Under the pieces are notes generated by a model. The model worked only from the letters and a program-made list of their open reading frames with translations. It did no database searches and had not been told where the DNA came from. This document shows, in pieces, positions 16,207 to 26,853 of a stretch of 38,429 bases of DNA. Each line of letters opens with the position of its first letter. Position 1 is the first letter of the stretch. The stretch comes from an uncultured Hungatella sp. GTDB lineage: Bacteria; Bacillota; Clostridia; Lachnospirales; Lachnospiraceae. The position numbers and the translations under genes are program-made. The stretch spans positions 1 to 38,429 of the forward strand of contig CATLBO010000021.1 of the NCBI GenBank assembly GCA_949879025.1, in the 5' to 3' direction.

Positions 16207-16835
16207 TTTCCTTCCTCCTCTGCAGCGGAAAGACCAAAGTCCTTCAGCCGCCCATTTGCAATCATATCAATAGCCTGAGGCAAAATTTTCCACTCTGCTT
16301 CTTCCATAACCCGCCTCTGCAGAATCTCGGGAGTGTCACCTGGAAACACTTCCACTGCCTTCTGAAGAATAATGGGGCCGGAATCCATGCCTTCATCCAC
16401 AAAATGAACCGTAGCCCCTGTCAGCTTCACGCCTCTCTTCAAAGCAGCCTCATGGACTTTCAGCCCATAATACCCCACTCCGCAGAAAGAGGGAATCAAG
16501 GAAGGGTGAATGTTTATAATCTGGTTGCGGTACTTCTGAATCATAGCCTCAGGAATCGTCACCAAAAATCCGGCCAGCACAATCAGATCCAGCCCATACC
16601 CATCCACTTTCTCAAGCAGAGCCTTATGAAACTCTTCCCGGCTTCCAAAAGACTTCGGAGACAGGCACGCCGCATCAATTCCATGGGCTTTCGCCCGCTC
16701 CAGGGCATAAGCGCCTGGATTGTTGCTGATGACTGCCTTAATCTCTGCATTGGTAATTCTGCCATTATCAATGGCATCTATAATCGCCTGAAGATTAGTC
16801 CCTCCCCCTGACACCATGACGCCCAGTTTCAGCAT
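16203..16835 (-). CDS. purN: Phosphoribosylglycinamide formyltransferase
   Basis: This enzyme transfers a formyl group from 10-formyl-THF to GAR. It is 210 residues long, with the N-terminal VSGGGTNLQAIID phosphate loop. The catalytic N108 and H110 lie in IINIHPSLIPSF, and the DSGP aspartate near 151 corresponds to the essential Asp of the E. coli enzyme. It overlaps purM by 7 bases and purD by 4, so translation is coupled. Confidence 0.97.
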   Translation of the reverse strand: MLKLGVMVSGGGTNLQAIIDAIDNGRITNAEIKAVISNNPGAYALERAKAHGIDAACLSPKSFGSREEFHKALLEKVDGYGLDLIVLAGFLVTIPEAMIQKYRNQIINIHPSLIPSFCGVGYYGLKVHEAALKRGVKLTGATVHFVDEGMDSGPIILQKAVEVFPGDTPEILQRRVMEEAEWKILPQAIDMIANGRLKDFGLSAAEEEGK

Positions 16836-17860
16836 AAGGCCACCCCTTTTTCTCCCTCTTCCACATACCCGATAATATACGGAATATCCCCTGCTTCCTT
16901 TATGGCTTCCATTGCCTTGTCTGCATCGCCTTTATCAACAGCGGCAACCATGCCGATCCCCATATTGAACGTGTTGTACATCATTTCTTCTGCAATGTCC
17001 CCTTTTTGGGCCAGCAAACGGAAAATGGGCGGAACCTCATAGCTGTCCTTCTTAATCACTGCCTTTGTGCCTTCTTTCAGCATACGCGGCACATTTTCAT
17101 AAAATCCTCCGCCTGTAATGTGGCTGCAGGCTTTTATTGTCACTCCTGCTTTCCTTACACTCTTCAGCGCTTTCACATAAATCCTCGTAGGCGCCAACAG
17201 CGTCTCCCCTAACGTATTTCCCAATTCCTCGTAATACGTGTTCAGCCCTTCCTTTGTCAGCTCCTTCTCAAACACCTTGCGCACCAGAGAAAAACCATTG
17301 CTGTGAACGCCGGAAGAAGCCATGCCGATAAGCACGTCTCCGGCCTTAAGATTTTCCCCTGTAACCATATCCTTCCTATCACAAACACCTACCGCAAATC
17401 CTGCCAGGTCATAGTCCTCCTCAGGCATCAGCCCCGGATGTTCCGCAGTTTCGCCTCCGATCAGCGCTGCCTCTGACTGGACGCAGCCTTCTGCAACACC
17501 TTTTACAATGTCTGCGATTTTATCCGGATAGTTCTTTCCGCAGGCAATATAATCCAGGAAAAACAGAGGTTCGCCTCCTGCACAGGCAATATCATTTACA
17601 CACATTGCCACTGCGTCAATGCCGATGGTGTCATGCTTATCCATAATAATGGCCAGCTTAACCTTCGTCCCACACCCGTCCGTCCCGGACAGCAGCACCG
17701 GTTCTTCCATTTCCTTAATCTTTGAGAGGGAAAATGCTCCGGAAAATCCGCCCAGACCGCCTAAAACCTCTGGCCTCATAGTCTTTGCAACGTGTTTCTT
17801 CATCAATTCCACTGACTTGTATCCAGCTTCAATATCTACTCCGGCTTTCTTATAGTCCAT
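16829..17860 (-). CDS. purM: Phosphoribosylformylglycinamidine cyclo-ligase (AIR synthetase)
   Basis: This enzyme closes the imidazole ring of AIR using ATP. It is 343 residues from the ATG at 17860, which follows GGAGGAACTT; an ATG at 17872 is too close to that site to be the start. Family segments are LSGTDGCGTKVKLA, AMCVNDI, GGETAEHPGLM and HITGGGFYENVPR. It lies 93 bases after purE and overlaps purN. Confidence 0.97.
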   Translation of the reverse strand: MDYKKAGVDIEAGYKSVELMKKHVAKTMRPEVLGGLGGFSGAFSLSKIKEMEEPVLLSGTDGCGTKVKLAIIMDKHDTIGIDAVAMCVNDIACAGGEPLFFLDYIACGKNYPDKIADIVKGVAEGCVQSEAALIGGETAEHPGLMPEEDYDLAGFAVGVCDRKDMVTGENLKAGDVLIGMASSGVHSNGFSLVRKVFEKELTKEGLNTYYEELGNTLGETLLAPTRIYVKALKSVRKAGVTIKACSHITGGGFYENVPRMLKEGTKAVIKKDSYEVPPIFRLLAQKGDIAEEMMYNTFNMGIGMVAAVDKGDADKAMEAIKEAGDIPYIIGYVEEGEKGVALC

Positions 17861-17953
17861 AAGTTCCTCCATTCATGCCTTTATCCTTCTGGCCTATTCT
17901 TTCCTTCAGGCCTTCCGGCGCTGGCAGATAATATCCGTCCATGTTTCTTGTTC

Positions 17954-18472
17954 CTATTTCTTCATCTGTCCCAGATATTCCTTATATCCAATCTTATCAA
18001 GCTTTTCCGCCTTTGTCACAACGTCATTTTTCAAAGATTCCGAGTAAACCTTCAGTCTTCCCAGAAGCTCCTGGTCTGACACTGCCAGAATCCTGGCTGC
18101 CAAAAGCCCCGCATTAGTTCCGCCGTTAATGGCCACTGTAGCCACCGGAATGCCGGAGGGCATCTGAACAATGGAATACAGGGAATCCACTCCCCCTAAG
18201 TCGGAAGTTTTCATGGGAATGCCGATAACCGGCATAGGAAACAGTGCAGCGCACATTCCCGGCAGATGGGCCGCCTTTCCTGCTCCTGCAATCACCACTT
18301 TTACCCCTTTTTCCTCCAAAGACTTTGCATACTGAAAAAAAATGTCAGGTTCCCTGTGGGCCGATATGACTGTCATCTCAAAATCAACCCCCAGTTTCTC
18401 CAAAATATCTGCTGCCTGTGCCATAACAGGCATGTCAGAGTCGCTGCCCATTACGATTCCCACTTTAGCCAT
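17954..18472 (-). CDS. purE: N5-carboxyaminoimidazole ribonucleotide mutase (class I PurE)
   Basis: This enzyme moves the carboxyl group of N5-CAIR to give CAIR. It is 172 residues long, with the signature IVMGSDSDMPVM at the N-terminus and SAHREPD near 41. It is the first gene of the cluster behind its own promoter. The ATG at 18472 follows AAAGGAGAA. purC, purF, purH and purL are not in the window. Confidence 0.97.
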   Translation of the reverse strand: MAKVGIVMGSDSDMPVMAQAADILEKLGVDFEMTVISAHREPDIFFQYAKSLEEKGVKVVIAGAGKAAHLPGMCAALFPMPVIGIPMKTSDLGGVDSLYSIVQMPSGIPVATVAINGGTNAGLLAARILAVSDQELLGRLKVYSESLKNDVVTKAEKLDKIGYKEYLGQMKK

Positions 18473-18575
18473 ATCAATTCTCCTTTTTTGCTGTCCCGTT
18501 TTCAGGCATCAGCCCAAGGAAAGGCAAATCATCCCTTCCCCCATCCGCCTGGCCAGGTTTCATATTTATGCAAAC

Positions 18576-18604
18576 ATCATACAGGTTTTTCCAAATGTCG
18601 TCAA
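18576..18604 (-). promoter_or_regulatory. Promoter of purEMND
   Basis: TTGACG (18604-18599) and TATGAT (18581-18576) are separated by exactly 17 bases on the minus strand. Transcription from about 18569 gives a leader of about 97 bases containing a CCTGGCCAGG palindrome; no purine riboswitch core is visible. The rest of the 18473-18771 interval holds only this and the chemoreceptor terminator. Confidence 0.75.
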
Positions 18605-18726
18605 TACATTTATGTGATTTCCCTTACGGCCGATTTCCTTTATTGCCATATAAAGCCACTGACTGCAGCAGGATATGATTTTGCCTTTTGATGCTTTGCC
18701 GCTTATCCATTTCAGCATAAGTTCAG

Positions 18727-18761
18727 AAAAAGCGCAAGCCCCGTCTGCCGGGATCTTGCAC
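18727..18761 (-). terminator. Terminator of the chemoreceptor gene
   Basis: Downstream of the stop at 18772 on the minus strand, GCAAG-A-TCCCG pairs with CGGGG-CTTGC around a 5-base loop, followed by GCTTTTT. It is a compact intrinsic terminator separating the chemoreceptor from the purE promoter. Confidence 0.8.
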
Positions 18762-18771
18762 TTTTATCCTG

Positions 18772-20910
18772 TCACATTCCTTTTAATTTAAACTGATTAA
18801 CCAGCTCATGAAGGCGCTTGGACTGCTTTGACAGTTCCTGGCTGGTAAGGGCGCTTTCCTCTGCAGTAGAAGTATTGCTGCTGACCACCCCTTCTATCAA
18901 ACTTACGCTCTTTACCACTTCCTCAAGCACTGTTTTCTGATTCTGGGAAGCGCTGCTGATTTTCCGGACAGATCCTGTAATCTCTTTTGCACCTTCCACT
19001 ACGGCAGACAGGGAGCTTGCCGTCTCCCCGGCAATCTGAACTCCATTTTCCACTGCTGCCAGAGAACGGCCGATCAAATCTGCAGTCTGGTTCACCGAAT
19101 CAGAGCTTTTAACAGCCAGGTTGCGGATCTGGTTGGCCACAACTGCAAACCCCTTTCCTGCTTCGCCGGCCCTGGCTGCCTCTATGGAAGCATTGAGAGA
19201 CAGAAGGTTCGTCTCATCTGCAATATCCTCTATGGCCTTAATAATCTTCTCAATGCCTGCGGAAGCTTCCTGTATCTCTGTCATGGCTTTAATCAGCTTA
19301 TCCATATCCTGGCTGCCCTGCTCAATGCGCTGGCTGACCTTTGCCGCATTAAGGCTCATTTTCTCAGCATCATCCGCATTGTCCGCAATATCCTTAGACA
19401 GGTTCTCAATGGAGGATGCCAGTTCAACAATGGCATCGGCTTGTTCCTTTGCTCCCTGAGACAGAATCTGGGCGCTGCTGGACACATTTACAGAATCGGA
19501 TGCCACCTGATCAGCTGACAGCTTGATTTGCCTCAGCGTGCTGTTTAAAGAGGCTGTAATCTTTTCAATAGACTGCTGGATGGGGATAAAATCGCCAATA
19601 TACTTATGCCGTATAGCAACATCCATATCATTTGACGCCATCTGGGACAGCTGCCGTGATATATCATCCACATAATTGACCATGGTAGCACTGATATGGT
19701 TCAGGGCCTTTGCCATGCGCCCCAGCTCGTCATTGGTATCCACGCTGACATTGATTTTAAGATCCCCCATCTCCAGCTTAGATGCGCCGTCAAGGATCTC
19801 CTGCACCGGGGCCAAATGTTTCTTTATAATCTGATATATGGTACACAATAGTATAATGCCGAATAAAATAACCGCAAGCATCAGCTTAGCCACATCTGTC
19901 AGCAAGGCTTTGTCAAATTCCTCCCGGTTAATCGTAACCCGCAGGGCCCATTTATTTCCGCTGGTCAGCTTCATAGGCACCGTAACAGCGATTCCCTTCT
20001 TCTCTGTGGCGTAATTAACTGTACTGCCGTTCATAACAGCAACACTGTTCACATTAGGACCTTCTTTCATGGAGTCCAGCTTTTTCAAGTCTGCCGATAT
20101 CTGATCATAACCGGCTTCTGCAGCCGTTTTGCCCACAAGAGAAGCATTATTTGTGTCCAGGAGAATGGTCTCATCTTCAGCAAGCACCACCATATGAATG
20201 GTTTCATAGCCAATCTGGGCATACTGCTGGGTCTGCATGTCAGCCAGCGCCACATCACATCCCGCCACTCCCAGGAACTCGCCGTCAGCGTCATATACAG
20301 GGGCAATAATGCTGATCATCATAATATCTCTGCCCTTCAGCTGATATATATAAGGTTCCATGACATAAGCCTGGCCGGAAGACTTTATCTGCTTATAATA
20401 CTCTTTGTCAAAGTTGTCAAATGCGTCCTCATGCTTTTCAAATTCCACATCTGTCCCGTCTTCATTCAGATAAGCAATGGCTTCATAGGCAATGTCCCGG
20501 TTATGTACGCTGTAAGGCTCTCCGTTGGCATCCGCTATGGCATTCTGTTCAAAATAGGCAAATACTGTGGTAAAGTTTTCATCGCCCAGCAAAAAGCCCT
20601 TCAGTGCGTTGTCTATGGCCTGTCTTTGCTCTGACGGAGGCAGTGAGGAAATGTTCCGCAGCGAATTGGCAAATCCAAGAGCCTGGCCATAAGAATTTTC
20701 TATGCTGTTGCGGATTAAAAAGACGTTCTCATAGGCCAAAGTCTGCATCTTATCTTTGGTTATGCTTTCCAAAGACACCATGGAAATAAGACCTGACACA
20801 GAAACGATCAAAAAAAACATGACCGCCACAAGAACGATCAATTTTGAAATGATTTTTTTGCTGAGACTCCCCACAGACGAAGCCCCAACTGCTTTCTCTC
20901 TTTCGGGCAT
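18772..20910 (-). CDS. Methyl-accepting chemotaxis protein
   Basis: This is a 712-residue chemoreceptor. A cytoplasmic N-terminus is followed by a membrane segment near 23-45. The extracellular double-Cache-type sensor (about 50-330) contains [27 protein letters not shown] and [25 protein letters not shown] second membrane segment (about 345-365) precedes the HAMP domain (365-420). The long signalling coiled coil has its conserved hairpin tip [27 protein letters not shown]. The ligand is unknown; dCache sensors often bind amino acids or other small molecules. The ATG at 20910 follows GCAGGAGG. It is monocistronic, with its own promoter and terminator. Confidence 0.95.
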   Translation of the reverse strand: MPEREKAVGASSVGSLSKKIISKLIVLVAVMFFLIVSVSGLISMVSLESITKDKMQTLAYENVFLIRNSIENSYGQALGFANSLRNISSLPPSEQRQAIDNALKGFLLGDENFTTVFAYFEQNAIADANGEPYSVHNRDIAYEAIAYLNEDGTDVEFEKHEDAFDNFDKEYYKQIKSSGQAYVMEPYIYQLKGRDIMMISIIAPVYDADGEFLGVAGCDVALADMQTQQYAQIGYETIHMVVLAEDETILLDTNNASLVGKTAAEAGYDQISADLKKLDSMKEGPNVNSVAVMNGSTVNYATEKKGIAVTVPMKLTSGNKWALRVTINREEFDKALLTDVAKLMLAVILFGIILLCTIYQIIKKHLAPVQEILDGASKLEMGDLKINVSVDTNDELGRMAKALNHISATMVNYVDDISRQLSQMASNDMDVAIRHKYIGDFIPIQQSIEKITASLNSTLRQIKLSADQVASDSVNVSSSAQILSQGAKEQADAIVELASSIENLSKDIADNADDAEKMSLNAAKVSQRIEQGSQDMDKLIKAMTEIQEASAGIEKIIKAIEDIADETNLLSLNASIEAARAGEAGKGFAVVANQIRNLAVKSSDSVNQTADLIGRSLAAVENGVQIAGETASSLSAVVEGAKEITGSVRKISSASQNQKTVLEEVVKSVSLIEGVVSSNTSTAEESALTSQELSKQSKRLHELVNQFKLKGM

Positions 20911-20960
20911 AAAAAAACCTCCTGCTAAATTAAATATAAAAAAAGTAAGAGTTATGTAGA

Positions 20961-20989
20961 ATTGTAAAATATTTACTAAGAAAAGTCAA
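20961..20989 (-). promoter_or_regulatory. Promoter of the chemoreceptor gene
   Basis: TTGACT (20989-20984) and TACAAT (20966-20961) lie 17 bases apart on the minus strand, giving a leader of about 43 bases. It looks like a vegetative sigma-A type promoter and not the sigma-D type often used for motility genes. The remaining 20990-21148 stretch holds GC-rich inverted repeats (for example GCGCCCG with CGGGCGC) but no gene. Confidence 0.75.
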
Positions 20990-21148
20990 CAGATTTCTGT
21001 AGAAAAATCCGCAAAAATCTACAAAAAATCCGCCAGCTGCCAACATCGGCTTGATAAACAGCGTTCCTGAATGCGCCCGCCAGATTTTCATACATTGCGG
21101 CGTGTCCGCTGCCGGGCGCATGCAGGTTCAAACATTTCCTTTATCCCT

Positions 21149-24100
21149 TCACATGATCTGCTCCAAAATGGAAGGGTCTTTAATCTTCTTATCTTCTGCC
21201 AGCAAAACAATCTTAGACATGATCTCCGCTGTCTTTGGGTCTTCATCCACAAATGGCAGAAACAGCTTTCCTCTCTTCTGGCTGTGTACAGGCAGAATGT
21301 GAAGCATAGCCCCGCCCTTCTGGTGCACCACGCCGCTTCCCAGATGAACCGTATAGCTTCCTCTGCTGCCTTCAATCACCGCATGGCTGCCGGTTAAAGC
21401 CACATTCTTTAGTCCGAACAGAGGCAGGTTAAACTCTGCAATGGCTCTGCGCATCTCAATGGTAGAGTGGCTGGTTTCCGGGTCCACGCCTCCTGCATGA
21501 GCCACGCTGACTGCCAGATCCACATCCCTCATGACCTCGCTGTAAATCAGGTCCGGCACATTTTCTATTGTAAGAGCTTCATACGTCTTCCTGTCAGAAA
21601 ATTCCACCCACTCCAGCGTAGGAGCTTCCGCATCACTTGGGGAAAACCAGTCTGCCAAAGCATAGATCCTTGCCACAATATTTTCTTTATAGTATACCTT
21701 CTGCAGCCCTTCCTCATAATCTGCAGCCCAGCGCCTGCTTTTCAGGCATCCGACTGTCTTCTGAGGCTGAATCTGGTTTCCTGCAAACATCCTGGAATAT
21801 TTCTGCCCCAGTTCTTCCGGAAGCTTTACATACAGTTCCCGGAATACCTGTTTAAACGGCTGCCGGATCTGATGCTCAAACAGATATTTCTGGTATTCGT
21901 GCCAACTTCCTGCCCGATACAGATCAAGCGGATGGGCAATGCGGATTTTTTCACTGCCGTCCAGCATGTGGGTCTTCCCGTCCCAGGAAGTCATACTTAC
22001 TTTTAGAGTGTTTTGGGCCTTATCAGCTTCCAAAGGTTCAGACCATGTATCTATAAATCCCATAAAATCTCCGCAGGCAAATACCAAAGGCTTTAAAATA
22101 GCCTTTACCACTGGATTCTCCATCAGCCCCCCGGTCTCTGCCGCTGTAAACCAGGAGCCGTTTTCCATGGATTCCTCCATCATTTTCTTTGCCCGCACAT
22201 GCTGGTCTTTCAGTTTCCTGTGGGCCTCTTTCAGCTCCAGCACGTAAGGGTCCTTCCCCAGCTGCGACGGAACCGACTTAAGGTTTTTCCCGTTCTTCTG
22301 GCACAGGATCTGGCTTTTACCCTCTTCATCAATGGAAAGGCACAGGTTCGTATCGCTTACCTGCTTCCACTGCATATAAGGGGCAAATTCTTTTGCCAGC
22401 CTGGTTTCCATCCGCAGCGTCAGCCTGGTGACGTCGGCAAACCCGGCATGGACGCTTAAATTTACTAAAGCAATCTCAGCAGCCTTTGTCTCGCTGGCCC
22501 GCCTCTGTGCGCCGAACTGCTTTGCCTCTTTGGAAAAGTTCTGGATAAACTGGTACCGTGCCAGCATGTCCGACTCTTCATTTCCGCCAAAAGGCACCAA
22601 TCCGTAACTCATCAGCAGATCTTTATTTCTCTTAGCCGCAATCTCCGCCTGCAAGGCTTCCAAAGTCACTTTTCCCGTGGCTGCATCTGCATACTTCCTG
22701 GCTCTGGAATGTTTCTGTCCGTCGGAAATGTACTTAGCCGCTTTATAAAGCAGGCTGAAGTTCTTTTCCCCTAACAGCCCGTAACACTCCCTGAACCAGT
22801 CGATGTCAAAAGCGCCGTCCTGCAGCTCTTCATCAGACAAAGGCGTATATCTGGTAATAATGGCCTTTTTCTGATCATCAAACCGCTCGTTCATATGGGC
22901 CATAAAGTAATAGCATCCGCTTTTTAGCCCGGCGAAACCCAGGTACTCTTCAATTATATCTATCCACTGAGGCGCATACATGGCTACCTCCACCAGCCGA
23001 TCAGCCTTGATGCTGGTTCCTTTTAAAGCCTCTTTAAGAGTCTGGCCGCTGTCGCCCTGGGCCGGATAGCAGGCTTTCAAAAGCTGGCTTAACACTCCTC
23101 TTTTACTGTGATCCGGATTGTAAGACCAGCAATAGTAGGCGTCACGGCTCAGAGGGTCCTTTCCCAGGGCCATAAGGATGCGGATCAGCCAGGAAGCCCC
23201 CTGGATATAGGAAATCCCCGCCATATCCGCAGTTACCCGCGTCTCCTCTTCTCCCCGCCGCAGCTCCATATCCACAAACACCGGCACAATGGCATCATAC
23301 AGCTCTTTTATCAGTTTCCCGCACCAGGTATCGGGGCCTGCCAGATCCTCCCCTTGGTCTAAAACCTGGCCAGCCATCTCATTGCCAAAAAACTGGCTCC
23401 AGGTCCGCCAGTTGCCGGATTTCTTATACTCGCCTTTTACCATCCGGCAAATAGCCTGCAGCGCAGAGCCTCTGTGGAAATAGTTGAGCACACCTTTGTA
23501 CAGCACATCTTTTGTCACCAGCCCGAGATGGTATGCTTTCAAAAACCAATACGGAACCATGGCTGTCATGTTTTCTGCTCCCCTCCTCATCTGGTTCCTG
23601 CCGCCTGCCGCAAACTGGCTTCGCTCCCGGTTTTCCCTGCATGTAAGCTCCAGCCCCCAGGCCGCATAAAACGCTCTTTTAAACTCCTCGTCCGTTTCCC
23701 AGTACCTAAGCCCTTCAAAAAAACGGTCAAAAAAACGCAGGCCCGTAATGCATATCTCCTCCTTGGACATAGCCCCTCTCCAGTTTTTATACTCATAGGG
23801 AATCATCATGGTCTTCTTGTTCATAATGGGCGTCATGGCTGTCATAGCATAAATCCCCGCATTAAGGAGAAGTTTTCTGTCTAAAAATTCCGTGCGGTAA
23901 ATGGATCGGATCTCGTTTAGCTGTTTTGGGTATTCCACAGTGAAAGGCTCAGGTTTAAACGGCATTTTCCCCATAACTGCCTGATAAAAGCTTCTTCCGT
24001 TTTCATATGCCTGGCTGTTTGTAAGGAGCATTCTGGCCTCTATCTGGATAAATGCGCCATAATCTCCGATCTCCTCCTCATAAAACGCCCTCAATTCCTT

Positions 24101-26305
24101 TTCCAAAGGGTAGTTTTCCAGGTACGGCTTTGCCGGACGATCCTTCAGCCGCCAAAAGGAATTTCCTACCAGCTGCGTCTCTCCGCTGGCAGACAAGTAC
24201 TCATAGTCTTTATGTTCCCTGATCAGATTGTCCAGTTTCTTTATTTTCTCAATAACCTCTTTCTCCGTTAAAGTCATGCATGCTTTAACGGCGTCTGCCT
24301 GAGCGCTGACTTCAGGTATTTCTTCCAAAGCTTTATAATCGTAAAGGCCGAATCCTATGTCATCCGCTGCCCGGGATTTTTCCCCGCCCAAAATCTCTGA
24401 AAGAAGCACCCTCTCCTTGTCCGTAGGATTTTCCACTGCCAGCGCCAAAGGTTTTGCCTTCTCATAGAGGGCTGTTCTCTCACTGTCTTTTGACAGGCGC
24501 AAAAGAATATCAAGGCCGGCGCTGCGCTTCTCCTCCTTCTTATCCTTTAGAAGCCGCTTTAAGCATTCCGTTATTCCCCCATCGTCCTGAGTCATTAGGA
24601 ACGACAAAAGCTCCCTTCGCAGACTGCTTCTTTTAAAACGCAGCATATCCTCCATAAGGCGGTAATCTTCTCTTTCCAAAGAAAGTTTTTTTACCAGGGA
24701 AACCGCCTTTGCGGAGGCATTTTCCTGGGCAAGGCCCATGTACTGGATCAAAAGTTCTTTTTGGGTCCGGTCTGCAGGCCGGTGCAGCAGCAGAACCAGA
24801 TAATTGCTTCTGCTGTAATTTCCTGACATGTTCCCCAACAGTGCAGCCGCCCTGGTAATCTTTTCCTGGTCTTCCAGAACATAAGCCAAAAACGCCAGCT
24901 GCTCAATAACCTGGGTCTGGGAAAGTTCTACCTGATACCACGGAAATATGCAGGGAGCATATACCAGGCCCTTTTTCGGAAGCTGTTCATAAATGTTCAG
25001 GAATTTGCCATACAAGTCCTCTGCCTCCTGCCGATCTGTGTAATAGTTCGTCAGCACCGGCCTTAACGGCTCCTCCCTCTCCGTCTGCCTGTATCCGTCT
25101 TTCTTGTACAGAAGATCCTGTATCCAGCCCCTTAAGGGATAAGAGAAAGCAGGCAGAAATGCCGCCACCAGCTCCAAGTCATCCCAGTATTCCAAAATCA
25201 CCTTCTTTGCCGCCATGCCCTGGATATTGCTGTCAAATAAACTCTGGTTGTAATAGGAACAGGTCAGCTTCTGATTCTTAGTCCCGCAGTCGATGAGACG
25301 CATCATCACCTGGACAGCCTCATTTGCCTCCTCAAATCCCAGCGCCCACAGGCCTGTACTGATTGCTATGGAATCATTGGTCTGAAACTGCTCCATGCAA
25401 AATGTCCTGTCTCTCAGGCATTTTCCCATAAGCTGAAGAATCTTCAGGCTGATTCTGTCCGTATGATTCTCGTCAAATATCCCGATCCAGGTAGCTGCCG
25501 CCCTTTTTACTGAAGAATATCGGATCAGATCATGTTCCTCTATTACGTTTAGAAGCAGGAGAAATGCCTCTTTCGTTCCCTGATCCATGGCTTCACAGAT
25601 GCTCTGGCGAAGCCCTTCCTGAAGCCTGGCAGCCAGAAGGAGATCGCACAAAAGCCGATGCAGCCTGCTGCTGCCGCTGCGGATGATTCCCAAGATCATC
25701 TGCCTGTCCAGATATGCAGTGTTATTTTCGCTTAAAATCAGTTCCTCCAATGCATTTATGACCTTTTCATTGCCTCTGTCAATCTCCGCTGCATAAATAT
25801 AGCTGAAGCCATTGTCAAAATTCCAGCAATGGCTTATGTAATCCCGTTTTTCCTCGTCCATGCGCCTCAAGATGTAATCTTCCACAGGAACGCCGCAGAA
25901 TCCCAGGTTATCATAAACTGTCAAAAGGGAAAATGCCTGTCTGACAGAGGGGCCGTAGTTGGCCGTCCGGACGGTTCTGCGGTTCCATCCCCAGGAAAAC
26001 GGAAATTTATTTAATTTATCTATTATATAGAGGAAAGACTCTCTGTACTCCCTGGGCACAAAGGCCTCCATAAGTCCATGTTTTTTAAACCAGCCTGAAG
26101 GCACTGACCCTCCTTTATCATCAGAAGGCATCTGATAAAACTTTGCCGCCACCTGGCCTATCAGGTTCTCTCTGGTTTTCGTATTCCCCATTATCTCCTG
26201 GGCAAAAAGCCTGTCCTCCTTTCCAAGCCTTCCAATCCGCTTTTCCCTTTCCTCTTTCCGCACCCTGTCAATGGCCATTCTGGTGCCTGCATCATACTCT
26301 CCCAT
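21149..26305 (-). CDS. Very large DUF4132-family protein, function unknown
   Basis: This is a protein of about 1718 residues, apparently cytoplasmic. The first 700 residues or so are helical with HEAT-like character. The C-terminal part has the DUF4132/MolR-like features WVEFSDRKTYEALTIENVP, FSDRDVDLAVSVAHAGG-like text (here YSEVMRDVDLAVSVAHAGG) and the terminal LFLPFVDEDPKTAEIMSKI segment. Members of this family are widespread, very long and uncharacterised; E. coli MolR/YehI-type proteins are distant relatives. The start is ambiguous: ATG 26305 and GTG 26308 both lie near AGGAAGG, and I take the ATG. It begins two bases after the stop of the 140-residue gene, so the two form a pair. No frameshift is seen along 5.1 kb. 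Confidence 0.85.
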   Translation of the reverse strand: MGEYDAGTRMAIDRVRKEEREKRIGRLGKEDRLFAQEIMGNTKTRENLIGQVAAKFYQMPSDDKGGSVPSGWFKKHGLMEAFVPREYRESFLYIIDKLNKFPFSWGWNRRTVRTANYGPSVRQAFSLLTVYDNLGFCGVPVEDYILRRMDEEKRDYISHCWNFDNGFSYIYAAEIDRGNEKVINALEELILSENNTAYLDRQMILGIIRSGSSRLHRLLCDLLLAARLQEGLRQSICEAMDQGTKEAFLLLLNVIEEHDLIRYSSVKRAAATWIGIFDENHTDRISLKILQLMGKCLRDRTFCMEQFQTNDSIAISTGLWALGFEEANEAVQVMMRLIDCGTKNQKLTCSYYNQSLFDSNIQGMAAKKVILEYWDDLELVAAFLPAFSYPLRGWIQDLLYKKDGYRQTEREEPLRPVLTNYYTDRQEAEDLYGKFLNIYEQLPKKGLVYAPCIFPWYQVELSQTQVIEQLAFLAYVLEDQEKITRAAALLGNMSGNYSRSNYLVLLLHRPADRTQKELLIQYMGLAQENASAKAVSLVKKLSLEREDYRLMEDMLRFKRSSLRRELLSFLMTQDDGGITECLKRLLKDKKEEKRSAGLDILLRLSKDSERTALYEKAKPLALAVENPTDKERVLLSEILGGEKSRAADDIGFGLYDYKALEEIPEVSAQADAVKACMTLTEKEVIEKIKKLDNLIREHKDYEYLSASGETQLVGNSFWRLKDRPAKPYLENYPLEKELRAFYEEEIGDYGAFIQIEARMLLTNSQAYENGRSFYQAVMGKMPFKPEPFTVEYPKQLNEIRSIYRTEFLDRKLLLNAGIYAMTAMTPIMNKKTMMIPYEYKNWRGAMSKEEICITGLRFFDRFFEGLRYWETDEEFKRAFYAAWGLELTCRENRERSQFAAGGRNQMRRGAENMTAMVPYWFLKAYHLGLVTKDVLYKGVLNYFHRGSALQAICRMVKGEYKKSGNWRTWSQFFGNEMAGQVLDQGEDLAGPDTWCGKLIKELYDAIVPVFVDMELRRGEEETRVTADMAGISYIQGASWLIRILMALGKDPLSRDAYYCWSYNPDHSKRGVLSQLLKACYPAQGDSGQTLKEALKGTSIKADRLVEVAMYAPQWIDIIEEYLGFAGLKSGCYYFMAHMNERFDDQKKAIITRYTPLSDEELQDGAFDIDWFRECYGLLGEKNFSLLYKAAKYISDGQKHSRARKYADAATGKVTLEALQAEIAAKRNKDLLMSYGLVPFGGNEESDMLARYQFIQNFSKEAKQFGAQRRASETKAAEIALVNLSVHAGFADVTRLTLRMETRLAKEFAPYMQWKQVSDTNLCLSIDEEGKSQILCQKNGKNLKSVPSQLGKDPYVLELKEAHRKLKDQHVRAKKMMEESMENGSWFTAAETGGLMENPVVKAILKPLVFACGDFMGFIDTWSEPLEADKAQNTLKVSMTSWDGKTHMLDGSEKIRIAHPLDLYRAGSWHEYQKYLFEHQIRQPFKQVFRELYVKLPEELGQKYSRMFAGNQIQPQKTVGCLKSRRWAADYEEGLQKVYYKENIVARIYALADWFSPSDAEAPTLEWVEFSDRKTYEALTIENVPDLIYSEVMRDVDLAVSVAHAGGVDPETSHSTIEMRRAIAEFNLPLFGLKNVALTGSHAVIEGSRGSYTVHLGSGVVHQKGGAMLHILPVHSQKRGKLFLPFVDEDPKTAEIMSKIVLLAEDKKIKDPSILEQIM

Positions 26306-26307
26306 CA

Positions 26308-26730
26308 CTACCACACCCTTCCTGAAAGCATTGTTAACCTGACAAATGTAAAAATCCCCTTCTGCCCAATAGCTTCATCCAGTCTCTCCAAAGGCCTTTC
26401 ATCCTGAAAAATTCGGTAAATCCCATCCTCAAAGCACTGGATAGCATTGTCCTGAGCCTGCTTTAAATCTGTTTTTTTCTCCCCGTAAAGGGTTTTGAAC
26501 GAAATCCTTCCTGACTCTGCCTTATCCTCAATCTCCTGTTTTGTAAGGCACTCTATCAGTTCCCCCGATTCCTGTCCTTCCAACCGCTCATCATACTCTC
26601 TGACTCCCGCTTCCACTACTGCCAAAATAAGCTCCCTGACCGTAGATGGAGTTGTTAAAAGGCGGTAAGTCCTGGGTTCCACAGATTTTCTGCGTTTTCC
26701 CATATGTTTTATATTGACTTTTATTTCCAT
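26308..26730 (-). CDS. Small partner protein of the DUF4132 gene, unknown
   Basis: This is a 140-residue acidic-to-neutral soluble protein that I do not recognise. It starts MEIKVNIKHMGKRRKSVEPR, has helical middle regions (TVRELILAVVEAGVREYDERL) and ends with IGQKGIFTFVRLTMLSGRVW. The beta-strand start and end with a helical centre suggest a small alpha/beta fold. The ATG at 26730 follows AAGGAGG. Its stop nearly touches the start of the giant downstream gene, so they are co-transcribed and probably work together. Confidence 0.75.
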   Translation of the reverse strand: MEIKVNIKHMGKRRKSVEPRTYRLLTTPSTVRELILAVVEAGVREYDERLEGQESGELIECLTKQEIEDKAESGRISFKTLYGEKKTDLKQAQDNAIQCFEDGIYRIFQDERPLERLDEAIGQKGIFTFVRLTMLSGRVW

Positions 26731-26853
26731 AAGCAGCCTCCTTAAAAAAGTACCCTGTATTTTATCACGATCCGTTTTGTCTATAATCTGTCTAATCTCA
26801 GCCGCAGAGACTTTAACTCAAACATAGGTATATGACACGTTCATTTAAATATA

